NCBI GenBank assembly: GCA_914767715.1
Contig: OU612068.1
Span: forward strand, 17,734,001-17,798,000
From: Membranipora membranacea
Lineage: Eukaryota; Bryozoa; Gymnolaemata; Cheilostomatida; Membraniporidae
Direction of reading: 5' to 3'
DNA length: 64,000 bases
How positions within the stretch are numbered: position 1 is the stretch's first letter; each line of letters opens with the position of its first letter. The notes under the pieces were generated by a model. It had not been told where the DNA came from. It was given only the letters and a program-made list of their open reading frames with translations, and ran no database searches. Made by a program: the position numbers and the translations under genes. Below, piece by piece: positions 42,901 through 54,870 of the stretch.

Positions 42901-45900
42901 AATATTTGCAATAAAGTATATATTAATAACTTAATCTGTGCGCTATTATGCCAATTCCTATGTTGAATCTGTTGCTTGTAAATCAAACTTTACAGCCTTC
43001 ATGCCAAATAAGAGGCCTCCCCAGACAAGCGTATTACCACTAAGCTGGCAGACTGATCTATTGATCCGCTTTTCTAAGAATTACAAACAGGAGCTGCTGT
43101 TGAACTAAATGGAAACGATAATCAATTTTTTGCATACATGCATTCAATATCAAATATCATATCGTGCAGGATCGCTGACTCAACCATGTTATAAGGGATG
43201 AACCCAGAAGTTAGAGATTCCTAGCAAGAGTTTGTGATTTGAAGCCACGTTTTCCCTGAGCTAACCAATATAGTTTTACTGTGAAAGGCAATATTTTCCC
43301 GGCGGTTTGATGTGGAATTCCCATACTAAGCCTCGTCTTTTGATGATCAAGACCTTGGACATTGCCACAGAAAATCATTCCTTCTACAAAAAAAGGAATC
43401 ATTAGGAGAAATGTTGGCAATCTATGTTTTTCTAAAGTAACTTTCAATCAAAAGTAGCTGGCTGGCTCCCCATTAAGTAGGAAAAAAATCCAACTTTTTT
43501 TCCAATAAATCCAAAAAGAATCTTTATGAAAGTAGCATATCATTTGGGTAAAGTCGTTTACCGCTTAAACTGTGTCGGGATAGCTGGTAGTAGCATTTCA
43601 TTATCAACCATTTTCATTATCAACCACTTGTTGGGAAAGTGGCCGATAATGAAATGCTACTACCAGCTATCCCGACGCAGTTTAAGGATGAATAAGGGAG
43701 CCATATGGTCTGTTTTGTATTCAATTGGTGAAGCAGGAAATCCATCCACTGTTGCTCAAATGTAAGTTTGATGTTTCTCTTTGCAGATATGCAGCATGCA
43801 CTGCTCAATCCTGGACCTGATCTTATTATCTGTGACGAGGGGCACAGAATTAAAAATAGTCACGCTACAATCTCAAAATCTCTCAAAGAAATCAACACCA
43901 AGTAAGTGAGGGGCGTGTGCCTTGACATTAGCCAGTGCTGTCCCCAGGATTTTCAGTGGAAAGGTGGGAATGGACAAAAGCACCAACAAACAATTTGATG
44001 GTTGGGCTATCTGTGTACAAGTAATACCCAGAACATGTAACAAATTATTCATGTAACAAAACATTTATTAGGCAAGATAGCACCAAATCTCCCCTGAATA
44101 AGAAAAGACGAATCCTTATTTGTTATTTCCTAATGAGAATGTTGATTTTTACTGATGAAAATGATTATTGACAATAGAAAATTGGAAAGGCTCCTTGTAT
44201 TAGTGGAAAGCGCCTAACCCACCTTGCTGGGGACAGCACTGCATTAGCGACTTTGTGGCGATGAGTTGACGAAAAGCCTCCTTGCGCTGGTTTGCCTTAG
44301 AGTTTGAGCATGAGAGTGATGGGCAAACATTGTCGCGGTGAAACAATGAAGAGTTGGCAGCCTCCGTGGCTGTGCACACTGAAATCACCGATTATGTCAA
44401 AATACAAAAAAAACTGACAATATGCTGTGAGGGATAGAAGTGATGGATTGAGATGCTCATCAATACACAGGGGTGGCTTCATGCTGCTGGGGCCACCCAT
44501 GAGAAGTTTGTTCTAGAGAAGGCCTCAAAACAGGGCTTGACTAATGGCTTTGAGCTTCGACCTTGTTGTGCAGTGTTATGCGCACTACTGTATGTTGTAT
44601 CTAGTTCTGTGTATAGCTAAGACTGAGTTATCGGCATCTCAGTTGATACCCTCGATAACATATTACACCAAATGAACTATCACTGCTTTACTGGTACTAC
44701 CTTTTTTGCGACCATTAAAGGTTGGTGTTTTCTTGGGTATTAACCTGCAGTTCTCACTAATAAAATTCCCCAACGTCAGCCAATATTTCCCATGGGTATT
44801 AGGACAGGCTGTAATATACTATCATAAATCGCATTGATTTTTTTCCTGAAAATTGCATGTTTGGGTTCTAGAAAAAGTTCCCTTTTGATGAAGCTAAAAA
44901 CTATTTTGCATGAGAACTAGTTTAAGCGCTCAAACTTTTCTGGGGTAGCTGCTAGTAGCATTTCATTAATGAAATGCTACTAGCAGCTATGCCGACACAG
45001 TTTAAGCGCTAAAACTAGTTTGCATGAGAACCTGTTTTACTCTATACTCTCTGCAATGTTTGTAGACGTCGAGTAGTTCTGACAGGCTACCCCTTACAGA
45101 ATAACCTGATAGAATACTGGTGTATGGTAGACTTTGTGCGTCCTAATTTCCTCGGCAACAAGACAGAGTTCAGTAACATGTTTGAGAGGCCAATCACTAA
45201 TGGTCAGTGTGCAGACAGTACACCACAAGATGTCAAACTTATGAGATACAGGGCACATGTTCTACACAGCCTGCTAGAGGGATTTGTACAGAGGTAAGAC
45301 AACTTACTATGAACATGCTGAAAAATTCATGTTTTAGAGCGAAAAATCAAAGTAATTCACCAATTTGCGATTAACGAACCAGTCAGATTTGGAAAAGTCA
45401 TAAAAGTGAACTTATACCTATTGTCAGCAGATATTCATAGCATATACCACTCCATGCAGGGACCACTAGAACAAGTTGGATCCATTTGCCTGCACTCCAG
45501 TTGCTCAGCTTCCACTGGTCACGCAGCAGCGTGATCTGCGGCGTTACCAGTGGATGGGGAACAACTCCAAATGCAGGCAAATGGACCAAACTTGGTCTCG
45601 GTCCTAGGAGATCTGCGGGTGTTTTATTTCCAAACTATTGTTTTTCTTGCTGAACTATTACAGAGAATAAATTATACAGGGGGGTCTTTCAATTAGAAAC
45701 AGCCAAAATCGCAATCTGATCGCTCTCTCAGTGAGTGAGTGATACCTGCTAGGCTCTCGCTTTCAGATCGCTCAGTCACTTGATGGAACTATATACATTC
45801 TGAGTGTGCGATTTGGGAGCGATTTTGTCTAATGTGAGCGATGTGATAGTGATAACTTGCTTTAGTAAAGGATCGGCTCTTTCTAATTGAAAGACCCCCC

Positions 45901-48900
45901 TGGATGATATATTGTTGTAGCTTACTCTTAGTTCAGAGAATGCTTATAATAAAATATCCTTAGATAATTGGTATAATCCCAAAGCTACTCAAGTATTTCG
46001 GAAATTAATCCATCATATTTGCTGTAGTAAGCCGATCTGAAATCACAATTTGATTTTCTTATTTCATTATTGCTGACACTCAACTAAAATGTGACAGATC
46101 ACCCCCCTGGTTTTTTACAACTGAATTTTTCTCTCATATCATTTAGTGCCAATTCCTGATACTGTTCATTGTTTTGGAGGGGAGGTTTGTTTGTCCAAAG
46201 AGTTAACTCCTTAGTTTGTCCGAAGAGTAAGCTTCGGACCAAACTTAGCTTGACTGTTGTTGGCTGCGCACATAAGATCCGACATGTGCCTCATATATCT
46301 GGCCTGGTCAATAATCATCTCCATGCCAGAAACCTATGCTACAGGAAAAAATGGCAGGTGAAAGCCAAGAGCAGACAAGCTTTGTTTCTTAAAAGCACAT
46401 GGAGAAGCTGACAATGTGGATGAACCAGTCCTGCCTCCCATACGCTTTGACATCACTGCAATACAGCTACTTCTACTGCTATATATTATTGCACACTGAT
46501 CTTTCTTGTTTCAGACGTAACCACCAAGTCCTTATGAAGAACTTACCTCCCAAAGAAGAGTGGGTGTTGATGATAAAGATGTCAGATTCCCAGAGGAAGA
46601 TGTACAACATGTTCATGGATAACCTGCAGCTCGACTCTGACTCGTGTATAGGAGGCACAAACCCTCTCAAAGCTTTTGCGGTAGCCTGTAAGGTCAGTAA
46701 TATTCATGCATCAGTCTCCCTGAATACATGAAAATTGGTTAGATTGAATTGATGTCCAGTTCCGTGATTTGTGAGAGACTCAGCGCTGATAGACTGATGA
46801 TTGTGTTGATTGATTTGATGTCCAGTGTTATGTTCTGAGAGAATTTCTGTGCTGGCAGCCTTGACTAATATGCAAGCTGTAATCGTGTGTAGAATTTTAT
46901 GGAGGTATCAATTTCTCGTCACCTGTGACCTTTGATGCAGACATTTATTCCTATTAATAATAATAATGAAGATCGTGATTGTCTTCCGTGTCACTGGCCC
47001 ATGTTGTAGTGTTGGTTCCAAATAGTGGTATTAAATCATATGGCACCTTAAAAAGATACATGAACCTAAAAACCATGGAGATCACCAACTAAATGTTATT
47101 CTTCTTGGACTCATTGACTCAATTTCTCTACACCAATTTTTACTAGATTTAAAAAGAAAATTTAATGCCATAAATCTATGCGATATGAGGGCATTATTTA
47201 CTTGGAGCTTTTCTGAGAAGAAAGCTATGAATCTCAAATGTATAATTAAAATACTACTTTACTTAATGTATATATTTCATGCTGTAGTATAAATGGCCTA
47301 ACCGTACGATGACTTTGAGGTTAGGTGAGAATATTCAGAGAATACAATCTTTATCTATTCCAATATACCTCTTTATAGATGTTTAATGTGTTATACTTAA
47401 CTGAGACAGGGTTGATTAACAGAAAAGCATTTATGTCAAGAGACATGTTCTAGGTAAAAATATCAGCACACACTTGTTAGATTTCTCCATCAATTGGGAC
47501 CATTGTCATACAAGCCAAGTGGTTCAAGTTCAGATACACAGTATATATAAGAAAGGTGCGTTGATGTCATGTATATTTTATTTTCTATTTCAGATTTGGA
47601 ATCATCCGGACGTGATGCAAAAGTTCTTAGACAAAACTGCTGATGTTGATTTGGAGTTTGACTTAGCTTCAGGGTCTCTGACGGGAAATACGCCAACAGG
47701 TCGGGGCGGTGCTAAACGAATAAAGAAATCAGCCAGTGAAAGTGTGCTATCAAGAGGTGGAGACCCCAGAGATAGTCCGCTCTCTGCTATCTTATCAGAG
47801 AAAACAGCTGAAATCAGCTATGACTGGGTAAGATCCAGCTCTCTGAATGTTGGAAATAAACATTTAAAACTCGGGTGAAACTCTCAAGTGATATGGAACA
47901 GCCTAGACCAAGTTTGGTCCATTTGCCTGCATTCGGAGTTGCTCTCGACAAACTGGTGACGTGACCAGTGGAAGGGAGCAACTGGAATGCAGGCAATTAG
48001 ATTAAACTTGATCTAGGAGCAGCCTAAGACTTGACTTTAACTATTTGGAGATGAATAAGGAGGAATACTTTTAATAGTTCTAGGCTGGTTATGCATAGCG
48101 TAAAACCAGACTCAACCAACTTTCTGAGCGCTCCAACAGATTTTGTCATGCCTTATGTTGGGCTGGTGATCCAAACCCTCCAAAATTCTAGTTTTATAAC
48201 ATTATATAACATATCTAATATTATTTTACATAATATAAGTGGTCGTTCTCCCACCAACTGATGAATTTGCATAAATTTTACATAATTGATCTTTCAATAC
48301 AGTCACCACTAATATAACTACATTTGATCACATATCAATTGTTCCTCTTTTTAGGTTAGGCCAGAGTTCGATCACTACTTACAAGGAGTCATAGAAAACA
48401 GTGGAAAGTTTGCCATCCTTTTCCAAGTTATAGCTGAGACTCTGGCACTGGATGAGAAAATATTGGTGTTCAGTCAAAGTCTGATGACTCTAAACCTACT
48501 GGAGGATTACCTGTCAAAAATGTTTGTGCCTCTGCCTTGGCTCAATGAGAAGTGGGCTCGCAACCAAACCTACTATAGTAAGATTTCTTTTGTTTAATCA
48601 CAATCGTATGCCAGGGTTTTGATGGGAATATTTCCAACTAATTCTGACTAAATTCACATAAAACAGTTCTTTTTAAAAAAATGCTCCTGCATCATTATTC
48701 CTGTAGCATCCACCAATAGCACTTACAAATTTACGATTTACGAATTCATTTATTAACCCAATGTTGCGAATGCATTGTGCTCTATATAAACCAGCTTCAA
48801 ACACAAAAGTCTGGCTGACAAAACTTAAATCACAAGAGGTTACCAGAGCCTTGCAGCTTCAATATTTCTATAGCATTTGAAGTCGTCTTTCAGAATTTAT

Positions 48901-51900
48901 ATCCTTGAACCAATGCCTCTGGTGTTCATCGTGTGATGTCAGAGTTTAATTGATCAGCAGCCGTCTAGGTGAATTTTAAATAGATAATTGCATTATACTA
49001 TTGAATTGTATATTGATTTGTAAAGTGTACTATTCTATAATAATGGCCTATATCCACAGGGCTTGATGGCAGCACAAGTGCATCAGATCGAGAGAGACTT
49101 ATCAATCAGTTCAACAGTGCGGATAATAAAGATGCCTGCTTATTCCTTCTCTCAACAAAGTGAGTTTACCCTATAGACTTAATTATTATTGTGTCTATGG
49201 TTCACCCTCAGGAACATCCATCCGATAGTCTAGTCGCGTTAGCTTATAGTCTCATGATCAAATGCTTTACAATCATTCCTCTTATAATCATGACGTGGGG
49301 TAGCCATAAATATATAAATTATATAAAAAAAATGTTTACCGGATGAAGGCTACTGTCTAGTTGTCCTCTCTTTTTGTGCTTTTGCAATGGAAGGACAACT
49401 CCATAGATTTTGCTTGTTTCTTCAGGGAGTTCAGGACACTAGTCCTGAACTTCAAGCGTTATATCATGTCATGGCTCTTGTCATGTTGTAAATTACGATT
49501 TTTGACTATGAGATTTCACATGTCAATAATATAGAATGCTCATTTCCAGTTGTGTCCCAAGTTTTCACAAGTATGTGTAAATGTAAATATAGTGTCAAGC
49601 TTAAATATAAGTAGAAATAACAGTATAAGAGTCTAAGTACCATCTGGCAGACAAGCTCTGGGATTATATTAATATTATTATGATTATTTTATACAGGGCT
49701 GGTTGTCTGGGTATCAACCTGATTGGAGCAAACAGAGTACTGATGTTAGACGCCTCGTGGAATCCGTGCCATGACTGTCAGGCCGTGTGCAGAGTATACA
49801 GATATGGTCAGGACAAACCATGCTTTATCTATAGACTAGTCACTGATAATACTATGGAGAGAAAAATCTATGACAGACAAGTCTCTAAGCAGGGCATGGC
49901 AGGTCTGTGCTTTCAGTTCTGTAATTTGAACTTGCAGTACATAAAGGCCAAATAGAATTGTTGTGGTTGGACAGATTTTTTGTATGAATTTTACCTTTAT
50001 TTTGAGCTATGAAGCATTAAGCCAGGAGGAAGCACCCCTGCCCTGCTAAATTTGTTCCTTTTTATATAATGATAATCATTCAACATCTCCTCTTGTTTCA
50101 GATCGAGTTGTGGATGAAATACAGGTGCAAAATCTCACTAAGAAAGAAAATGACCAGCTTCTTGAATACCAGGTAAAGTTTATTTTATCCTCATGACATT
50201 GAAAAGGAGATCAGTGACCTAAGACTCCTTACATCTTTATTTGCAAACTTATGCGCAAAATCTATTGTTCCAAAGTGGAATTACCTATGGCCTGTGTAAA
50301 TATATGGTGTTTATTAACTCTATCTCATTATTTCCATAAGGCTGGTTGATTTGATCAATGATTCATAAAACCTGATTGATTTCGCCTGCACAAGATGACC
50401 TACTAACACATATTCAACAAAAATATAATGCTGTGCTTGCAGTATGTTTTCATAGCACTTGCCCATGTCCTTGGTAAATTATGAAAAGCAGTCTCTTAGA
50501 AGCGTTTATGTACCAATTCAGTTTTAAAAGGTAATGTAATTTGATTTTTCTTTAAATCCAGGACAAGGAGTTGTGCACTATGGACCCCACAGATATAGAG
50601 AAAAAATGTTTTGATCCTGTCCTAGTCAAAGTGATCAAAGACAATCATCATTGGATTACCCAGGTAATGATCACAGCTCAGTTAAACATCTTCTCTTAAT
50701 TCTGGTTACTCCAGGTAGGCCAGAAGCAGCCTAGCTGTAACTGCTCTAAAAAATAATAGCACGGACAATTTTTGATGGCAGGAAACTGATCGCATATTAT
50801 ACTTCATTGATGTTCCTTCTGTTAAATTCACCGGGGTGTACCTGGTTGTAGTGGTCATAAAAAGACTTTGTCTCTTGTGAATTTGAAATCAATCATTAAA
50901 TAAGACAGATATATGACATTTTTTTGATGTTTAAAACCCTTAGGCCGGAAGCAGCTATAGCATAAGTTGTTATGGCACGGACAATATTTGATGGCAGGAT
51001 ACTGATCACGTTTTATACTTCATTAGTGTACGTTCTGGAAAATTCACCGGGTGTACCCAGTTGTAGTGGTCATTTTTGGAAATTAAAATGTGTTTTGTTT
51101 TTGCATTATATGTGTGGGGACATAACTCCTATTCTGTGTAATCTTACTAATCTAATATTCAGGGAATTCCAGGTTGAAACTGCATTGTGGGGATTTTGTT
51201 GACTTGCCAATTTATGTACCAAGTTAACTTGCAGAGGTGTGCTCGTGTTAGATCAGGACAAATTTAAAATTTTCAATAAGTATAATGTCAGATCTTTATG
51301 AGGTTAGTATGATACTGTCTTGCGGCAGCATATCCGCAATATTTCTCAAAATTGCATAAAAGAAGTGAAATGTTAAGAACTCAATAAAAGGTGTTTCTGG
51401 GGTGGAACAACGTGCTGAATCAAAAATTAAGGGTGTACCCAGTTGTAGCGATCATGTCAGCGTCAGCCTGCAGCATATCCTCATTTCTTCTAAAAATTGC
51501 TTTTAATGAGTGAAATATTAAGAGTTTAAATAAAAGGTGTTTCAAGGGTATAATAATGTGCTGAATACAAAGAAATAAGGGTGTAAGCTAGAACAAGTTT
51601 GATCCAATTGCCTGCATGCCTGTTGCTCCCGATCCACTGGTCACGTTTGGTCATGTTTGTAATTGCCCCAAGACAGACAATATCATACTATACTATACTA
51701 TACTATACTATACTATACTATACTATACTATACTATACTATACTATACTATACTATACTATACTATACTATACTATACTATACTATACTATACTAGTCCC
51801 ATAAGAAGTTTGACATAATTCAATTGAAGTTTTTCAATTTGTGCGGGTCTGATACGAGCAGACTTCTCTACAAGTTTACTTGGTGAATTAATTGCCATGT

Positions 51901-53138
51901 CAACAAAATCCCACAATGCAATTTCAACCTGGAATTCCCTGATGATTAGATTTGTTAGATTACACAGAATAGGAGTTATTTCCCCACACATATAATGCCA
52001 AAACAAAACACCTTTTAATTTCCAAAAATGACCACTACAACTGGGTACACCCGGTGAATTTTCCAGAACGTACACCAATGAAGTATAAAACGTGACAGTA
52101 TCCTGCCATCAAATATTGTCCGTGCCATAACAACTTATGCTATAGCTGCTTCCGGCCTAAGGGTTTTAAACATCAAAAAAATGTCATATATCTGTCTTAT
52201 TTAATGATTGATTTCAAATTCACAAGAGACAAAGTCTTTTTATAGGAATAGGAAGCCATGTAATGATGAGTGTCATCTTTGCCATTTTTAACATCACAAG
52301 CATCCAACCATCATAAAATCACAGAGTATGTCCTTACAATAATGGCCAAACCTTGCAACAGTGTGGAAATGGGCCAAATATTTTGTGACATGACATCCTA
52401 ATTGATGGAAAAATAAATCTCCTTTATAGTGTTAGATCTGTATATCTAAGATGATTAGAAGATGACAATAAAACTCAGAAATATGACTTTTGCTTTTTAC
52501 AGAGTCCATTCACTCATGAGTCTCTGCTCATTGAGGCACAAGACCAAAAACTTACGAGAAAAGACAAAAGGTTAGCGAAGGAATCATATGAGCGAGAGAA
52601 AAAATACTCAGTTACCTTCTCACGACAGTCCTACGCTAACTACTATCAGAATAAGGTTCCTCAGAGGCCACCCCCCATATTCAGGTATGATTTCTCTTCC
52701 CATTCGTCCGACTCTCAGTCTATTTTAGACCATATTTGGCTTCTTATATTAGCTTTTGATTTCGATGATTACATTGATGGAAGAGTCGGTCTTGACAAAT
52801 CGATAGTTGTTATGATATTTGAACGATATAAGATACAGCTGCAAAGTGTGTGCATGATTTTTCCTAATTTGTCTAGAATCTAGACCATGCATGTTCTTCT
52901 TGGATCCCCCCCCCCCCTCCCCAAAACAAGTATCACAAGAAGAAATGTGGAAGTTGTAAGTTGTGCCTGGAGATTGGGTGAAAACCTTTAGCCTATTATA
53001 ATTGACCTGAATATCTTGGATGCTCCAGAAAAGCTGCATTATGGGATGCTTTGTGACATTTTATGAGCGCAATGAAAACCCCTTGTGTGTATGAGTGTTT
53101 GTGAGATCAAATATCAGATGTAAAATGACAAGACGATG

Positions 53139-53169
<31 letters not shown>

Positions 53170-54870
53170 CACATAATTATTCTGGAATAAGAATCAAGTG
53201 CAGGGCACTTGTAACCAGAAAAAAAAACAAGGATTAAAATGACACAAATCACTAGGATAATGAAGAAAAAAATCTCTTGTTGATAAATTGTAGAGGGCCA
53301 CAGCTACCTGGTATGCCCGGTAGACCACAGATGCCCAGACCGAGTATGTCTACGCCACAGATGAGACAGCAGGCTCCTCCCTTCAGATATCCAGGGGGAA
53401 TGAGCGGTCAGACTGAGATTAGACCTGGTGTCACTCTGCAGGTAATATATTGGATTACGTGTCTATCAATCTGGGGTTGGTCAGAGGGATAGTAAAAAAT
53501 GTCCTGGCTAAACTCCAACTTAATTTTGATATGAAGCTTTGTTCCATTCAGCGCTGACTGAAACCTGACTGAGGGATCTCTGTAACACCAAGTAAAACCT
53601 CTTGTAGCAATAATAACTCTGATTGGGAAAAGGTATCAAATTCTCTCAGATTTTAGTCAAGGTTTGGTGTCATTTGTCTAAAATGGTTACGATAGTTGTT
53701 ATCTCACTATCACCTCATTAATGTCCTTACAGATGATAAGAGCTAAGAAAGACATCACTGCACCAGGTCCTGAGGGTAAAGTTATAAAACAGGGAGAAGT
53801 CGTTACTGTGATAAGAACACCAAAAGGCACTTACATCAAGCTATCCGATGGTAAAATATTCGCTGTGAGAAATAAAAGTGAAGCTGAGAGCTTTGGTGAG
53901 TTTGTTGCTTCTACTGCTGAAAAAACTACAATTTTTGCTCCTGTATGAGTTTACTTATAAGTTGTTTTGGAGGATGCGTTGTAAATGACTTGTCATGCGG
54001 AATTAATAAAATGCTGTAGCTATATAGAGGTTGAAAGACTCCGGTTAGTTTTAACTATGAATCCACTTCCTTATTATAATTTTTAAACATACTTTTGTAG
54101 GTCTTGATACTAATGATCAGAGCGTTTCTTCCCCGATGAGTGGTCAAAATGCTGGCTCACAGCCTGGCTCCCCAGCCATGAACAGTGGTAACTCACTGTC
54201 ACAGTCCCCACACAACACTCAACTATCCGATCTACTTACTAAAGGACTCATGCCCCGTAATATAGCACCAAACATGGTGGAGAGAAGGAAGCCACCACCT
54301 TCCTCAGCTCCCGGTGCGACCGGCGATGGGGGCCTACAAGATGTTAGTGGTAATCATAGCAGTACACCACCTTCAATTGACCACCTTCTAGGACTGATGC
54401 CGCAAGGCTATGATGATAATTCAATGCCTAGAGTACCTGGTCCAGGTTTTGACAGTACGCTGTTTCAGCAACAGTCATCCTCACCGCTCAGCAATATGGC
54501 AATGCCGTCTGTGGGTCATAGTGGTAGCGATCCTAGTATGCTTTATCAACAAGCTGGCTACGGGTCACATTATCCTCCTAATCCGTTCATGGCAGCTGCC
54601 ACTAACGGCTTCGGCAGCTCGTCTTTCTCAGGCCTTAATGGACAAACTAGTCAGTCTAATGATTTCACCTCCGCAGGCGGTGAACCTACTAATCTACCAA
54701 GCCTGAATCATCTGCTGAGAATGAGAACACCACTTGTACTGCCTCCCCTCGATGGTCCGGAGCCAATCAGTCGGGATGGATCAGACACGGGTAGTCTACC
54801 TTCCCTTACTAACAGTCCACACAAGCCCATGTTTAGTCTAGGGGCTGCAGAAAGCTCGGGCAATGGCTGA
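30977..54870 (+). CDS. RAD54L2: RAD54L2/ARIP4, SWI2/SNF2-family ATPase
   Basis: Nuclear DNA-dependent ATPase of the RAD54/ATRX group; in vertebrates it binds androgen receptor and SUMO pathway factors (family knowledge). There are 23 coding exons: 30977-31193, 32030-32119, 32512-32713, 34024-34163, 36289-36390, 37913-38076, 38680-38796, 39589-39720, 41033-41119, 42235-42397, 43787-43901, 45066-45293, 46515-46692, 47594-47827, 48355-48577, 49060-49159, 49697-49902, 50102-50172, 50562-50663, 52503-52684, 53294-53441, 53733-53895 and 54101-54870. These give 4,134 nt, 1,377 aa. The N-terminus is acidic (nine Asp in a row at 41-49), then Lys-rich. Motif I is MGLGKT (K341), motif II is DEGH (488-491), then [29 protein letters not shown] and motif [13 protein letters not shown] (859-869). 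The C-terminal [18 protein letters not shown] block is typical of ARIP4. The Ser/Pro/Gly-rich tail is encoded by one long exon. An optional in-phase exon may exist at 35239-35418. Confidence 0.96.
32226..32276. repeat. C-rich dispersed repeat, copy 1
   Basis: TGAGCC followed by a C run, then CAGACTTTTGCCCCTCG and CCGACGG and a second C run. The same unit recurs at 41,316-41,366. Both copies are in RAD54L2 introns. Confidence 0.7.
34775..34802. mobile_element. 28-bp palindrome with perfect 7-bp target duplication (P6)
   Basis: The arms CAAGGAGTTAG and CTAACTCCTTG are perfect. The flanks GTGATAC (34,768-34,774) and GTGATAC (34,803-34,809) are identical. It is in RAD54L2 intron 4. Confidence 0.8.
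35239..35418 (+). other. Candidate cassette exon of RAD54L2 (60 codons, phase 1-1)
   Basis: It follows an AG acceptor (TTTGGCAG) and is followed by GTAGAT. It is 180 nt and open in the phase required by its neighbours (exons at 34024-34163 and 36289-36390), so it could be included or skipped without a shift. It would encode a Trp-rich, hydrophobic stretch ([29 protein letters not shown]) unlike the acidic linker of vertebrate ARIP4. The donor is weak. It could be a chance ORF or part of an old repeat. Confidence 0.3.
36031..36115. repeat. Palindromic mini-element, family A
   Basis: The left end TTGATCAAGTATGATCCAAT and right end ATTGGATCAAACTTAG are complementary. The internal stem has decayed. 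It is in RAD54L2 intron 4. Confidence 0.6.
36449..36559. repeat. Palindromic mini-element, family A
   Basis: The ends TAGATCAAGTTTAATCCAAT and CCTAAACTTTGTCTAG enclose a stem of CCTGCATTC...GAATGCAGG and GATCCACTGG-type sequence. It is just downstream of the RAD54L2 exon at 36289-36390. Confidence 0.75.
38766..39124. repeat. 193-bp tandem duplication that includes the end of the Walker A exon
   Basis: Unit 1 is 38,766-38,958 and unit 2 is 38,959-about 39,124. Unit 1 begins in the RAD54L2 exon at 38680-38796 and carries its last 31 bases. Unit 2 repeats ATGGGACTGGGTAAAACTTA, reading MGLGKT then a stop, with an AG/GTAATG donor-like site. It is a non-functional partial exon copy that has no acceptor of its own. 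Confidence 0.8.
40290..40346. repeat. 15-bp tandem repeat
   Basis: About four units of ATGGACTATATCCYT. Intronic in RAD54L2. Confidence 0.85.
40382..40493. mobile_element. Palindromic element family B with 9-bp target duplication
   Basis: The left end TTGTTTAAGCGTTCAAACGG and right end CGTTTAAGCGCTTAAATTA are inverted, and the inner arms contain GGTAGAGGCATTTCATTAT. AGTAAGGAC flanks both sides (40,373-40,381 and 40,494-40,502). It is in a RAD54L2 intron. Confidence 0.75.
41316..41366. repeat. C-rich dispersed repeat, copy 2
   Basis: Same unit as 32,226-32,276 (CTAGACTTTTGCCCCTCG, CCGACGGCCCCCC), same orientation, in another RAD54L2 intron. Confidence 0.7.
42016..42088. mobile_element. Two back-to-back short palindromes sharing three 7-bp repeats (P7, P8)
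   Basis: The order is ATCAGAG (42,009-42,015), element P7 at 42,016-42,047 (CAAGGA...AACTCCTTG, arms imperfect), ATTAGAA (42,048-42,054), element P8 at 42,055-42,088 (CAGGGAGGGCGGG...CCACCCTCCCTG), ATCAGAG (42,089-42,095). The three 7-mers are alike, so a second element appears to have entered at a copy of the first target duplication. It is in RAD54L2 intron 9. Confidence 0.75.
43563..43686. repeat. Palindromic mini-element, family B
   Basis: GCTTAAACTGTGTCGGGATA opens and TATCCCGACGCAGTTTAAG closes a near-perfect stem that also contains GCTGGTAGTAGCATTTCATT and its complement. It is in a RAD54L2 intron. Confidence 0.8.
44917..45018. mobile_element. Palindromic element family B with direct flanks
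   Basis: The arms CTAGTTTAAGCGCT and AGCGCTAAAACTAG are outermost, and GCTGCTAGTAGCATTTCATT pairs at the centre. TTTGCATGAGAA lies directly outside both ends, a 12-bp direct repeat. It is in the RAD54L2 intron before the exon at 45066. Confidence 0.75.
45465..45600. repeat. Palindromic mini-element, family A
   Basis: The ends CTAGAACAAGTTGGATCCAT and TGGACCAAACTTGGTCTCG are complementary, with stems TTGCCTGCA/TGCAGGCAA and CCACTGGT/ACCAGTGG. It is in a RAD54L2 intron. Confidence 0.75.
45677..45902. mobile_element. 226-bp element with terminal inverted repeats (family L)
   Basis: The left end CAGGGGGGTCTTTCAATTAG is mirrored by the right end CTAATTGAAAGACCCCCCTG. The interior has GCGATCTGA-type inverted blocks and no ORF. 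The flanks AATTATA and GATGATA match at 5 of 7. A solo right-type end occurs near 13,527-13,552. It is in a RAD54L2 intron. Confidence 0.7.
46196..46213. mobile_element. 18-bp palindrome with perfect 7-bp target duplication (P9)
   Basis: CAAAGAGTTAACTCCTTA is a palindrome apart from mutated outer bases. The flanks GTTTGTC (46,189-46,195) and GTTTGTC (46,214-46,220) are identical. A second hairpin, TCCGAAG...CTTCGGA, follows at once. Confidence 0.72.
47903..48016. mobile_element. Palindromic element family A with 7-bp flank
   Basis: The ends CTAGACCAAGTTTGGTCCAT and ATTAAACTTGATCTAG, with inner stem TTGCCTGCATTC. The flanks are GAACAGC (47,896-47,902) and GAGCAGC (48,017-48,023), one mismatch. 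It is in a RAD54L2 intron. Confidence 0.75.
51588..51655. repeat. Half of a family A element
   Basis: CTAGAACAAGTTTGATCCAA, GCCTGCAT and GATCCACTGGTCACG give the left arm only. The right arm is replaced by the TACTA array. Confidence 0.65.
51686..51796. repeat. (TACTA)n microsatellite
   Basis: About 22 perfect 5-bp units at the centre of the large inverted repeat. Confidence 0.97.

Larger units (their letters stand above)
50857..52242. repeat. Large inverted repeat filling RAD54L2 intron 19
   Basis: The left arm 50,857-about 51,305 and right arm about 51,795-52,242 are inverted copies. The outer 340 bp are nearly identical and the inner 100 bp clearly more diverged. A further direct copy of part of the arm lies at about 50,745-50,855, and a 120-bp direct repeat at 51,325-51,440/51,468-51,580. 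Both arms keep an open frame with [18 protein letters not shown] (left on plus, right on minus). The family is not recognised. The centre holds half of a family A element and a TACTA microsatellite. Confidence 0.85.

Noticed and set aside
51599-51804. Tyr-Tyr-Thr-Ile-Leu repeat ORFs
   Set aside because: Translation of the TACTA microsatellite.
54410-54706. Second open frame across the RAD54L2 last exon (and 61,207-61,503)
   Set aside because: A shadow of the real frame. Differences between copies are silent in the RAD54L2 frame, not in this one.
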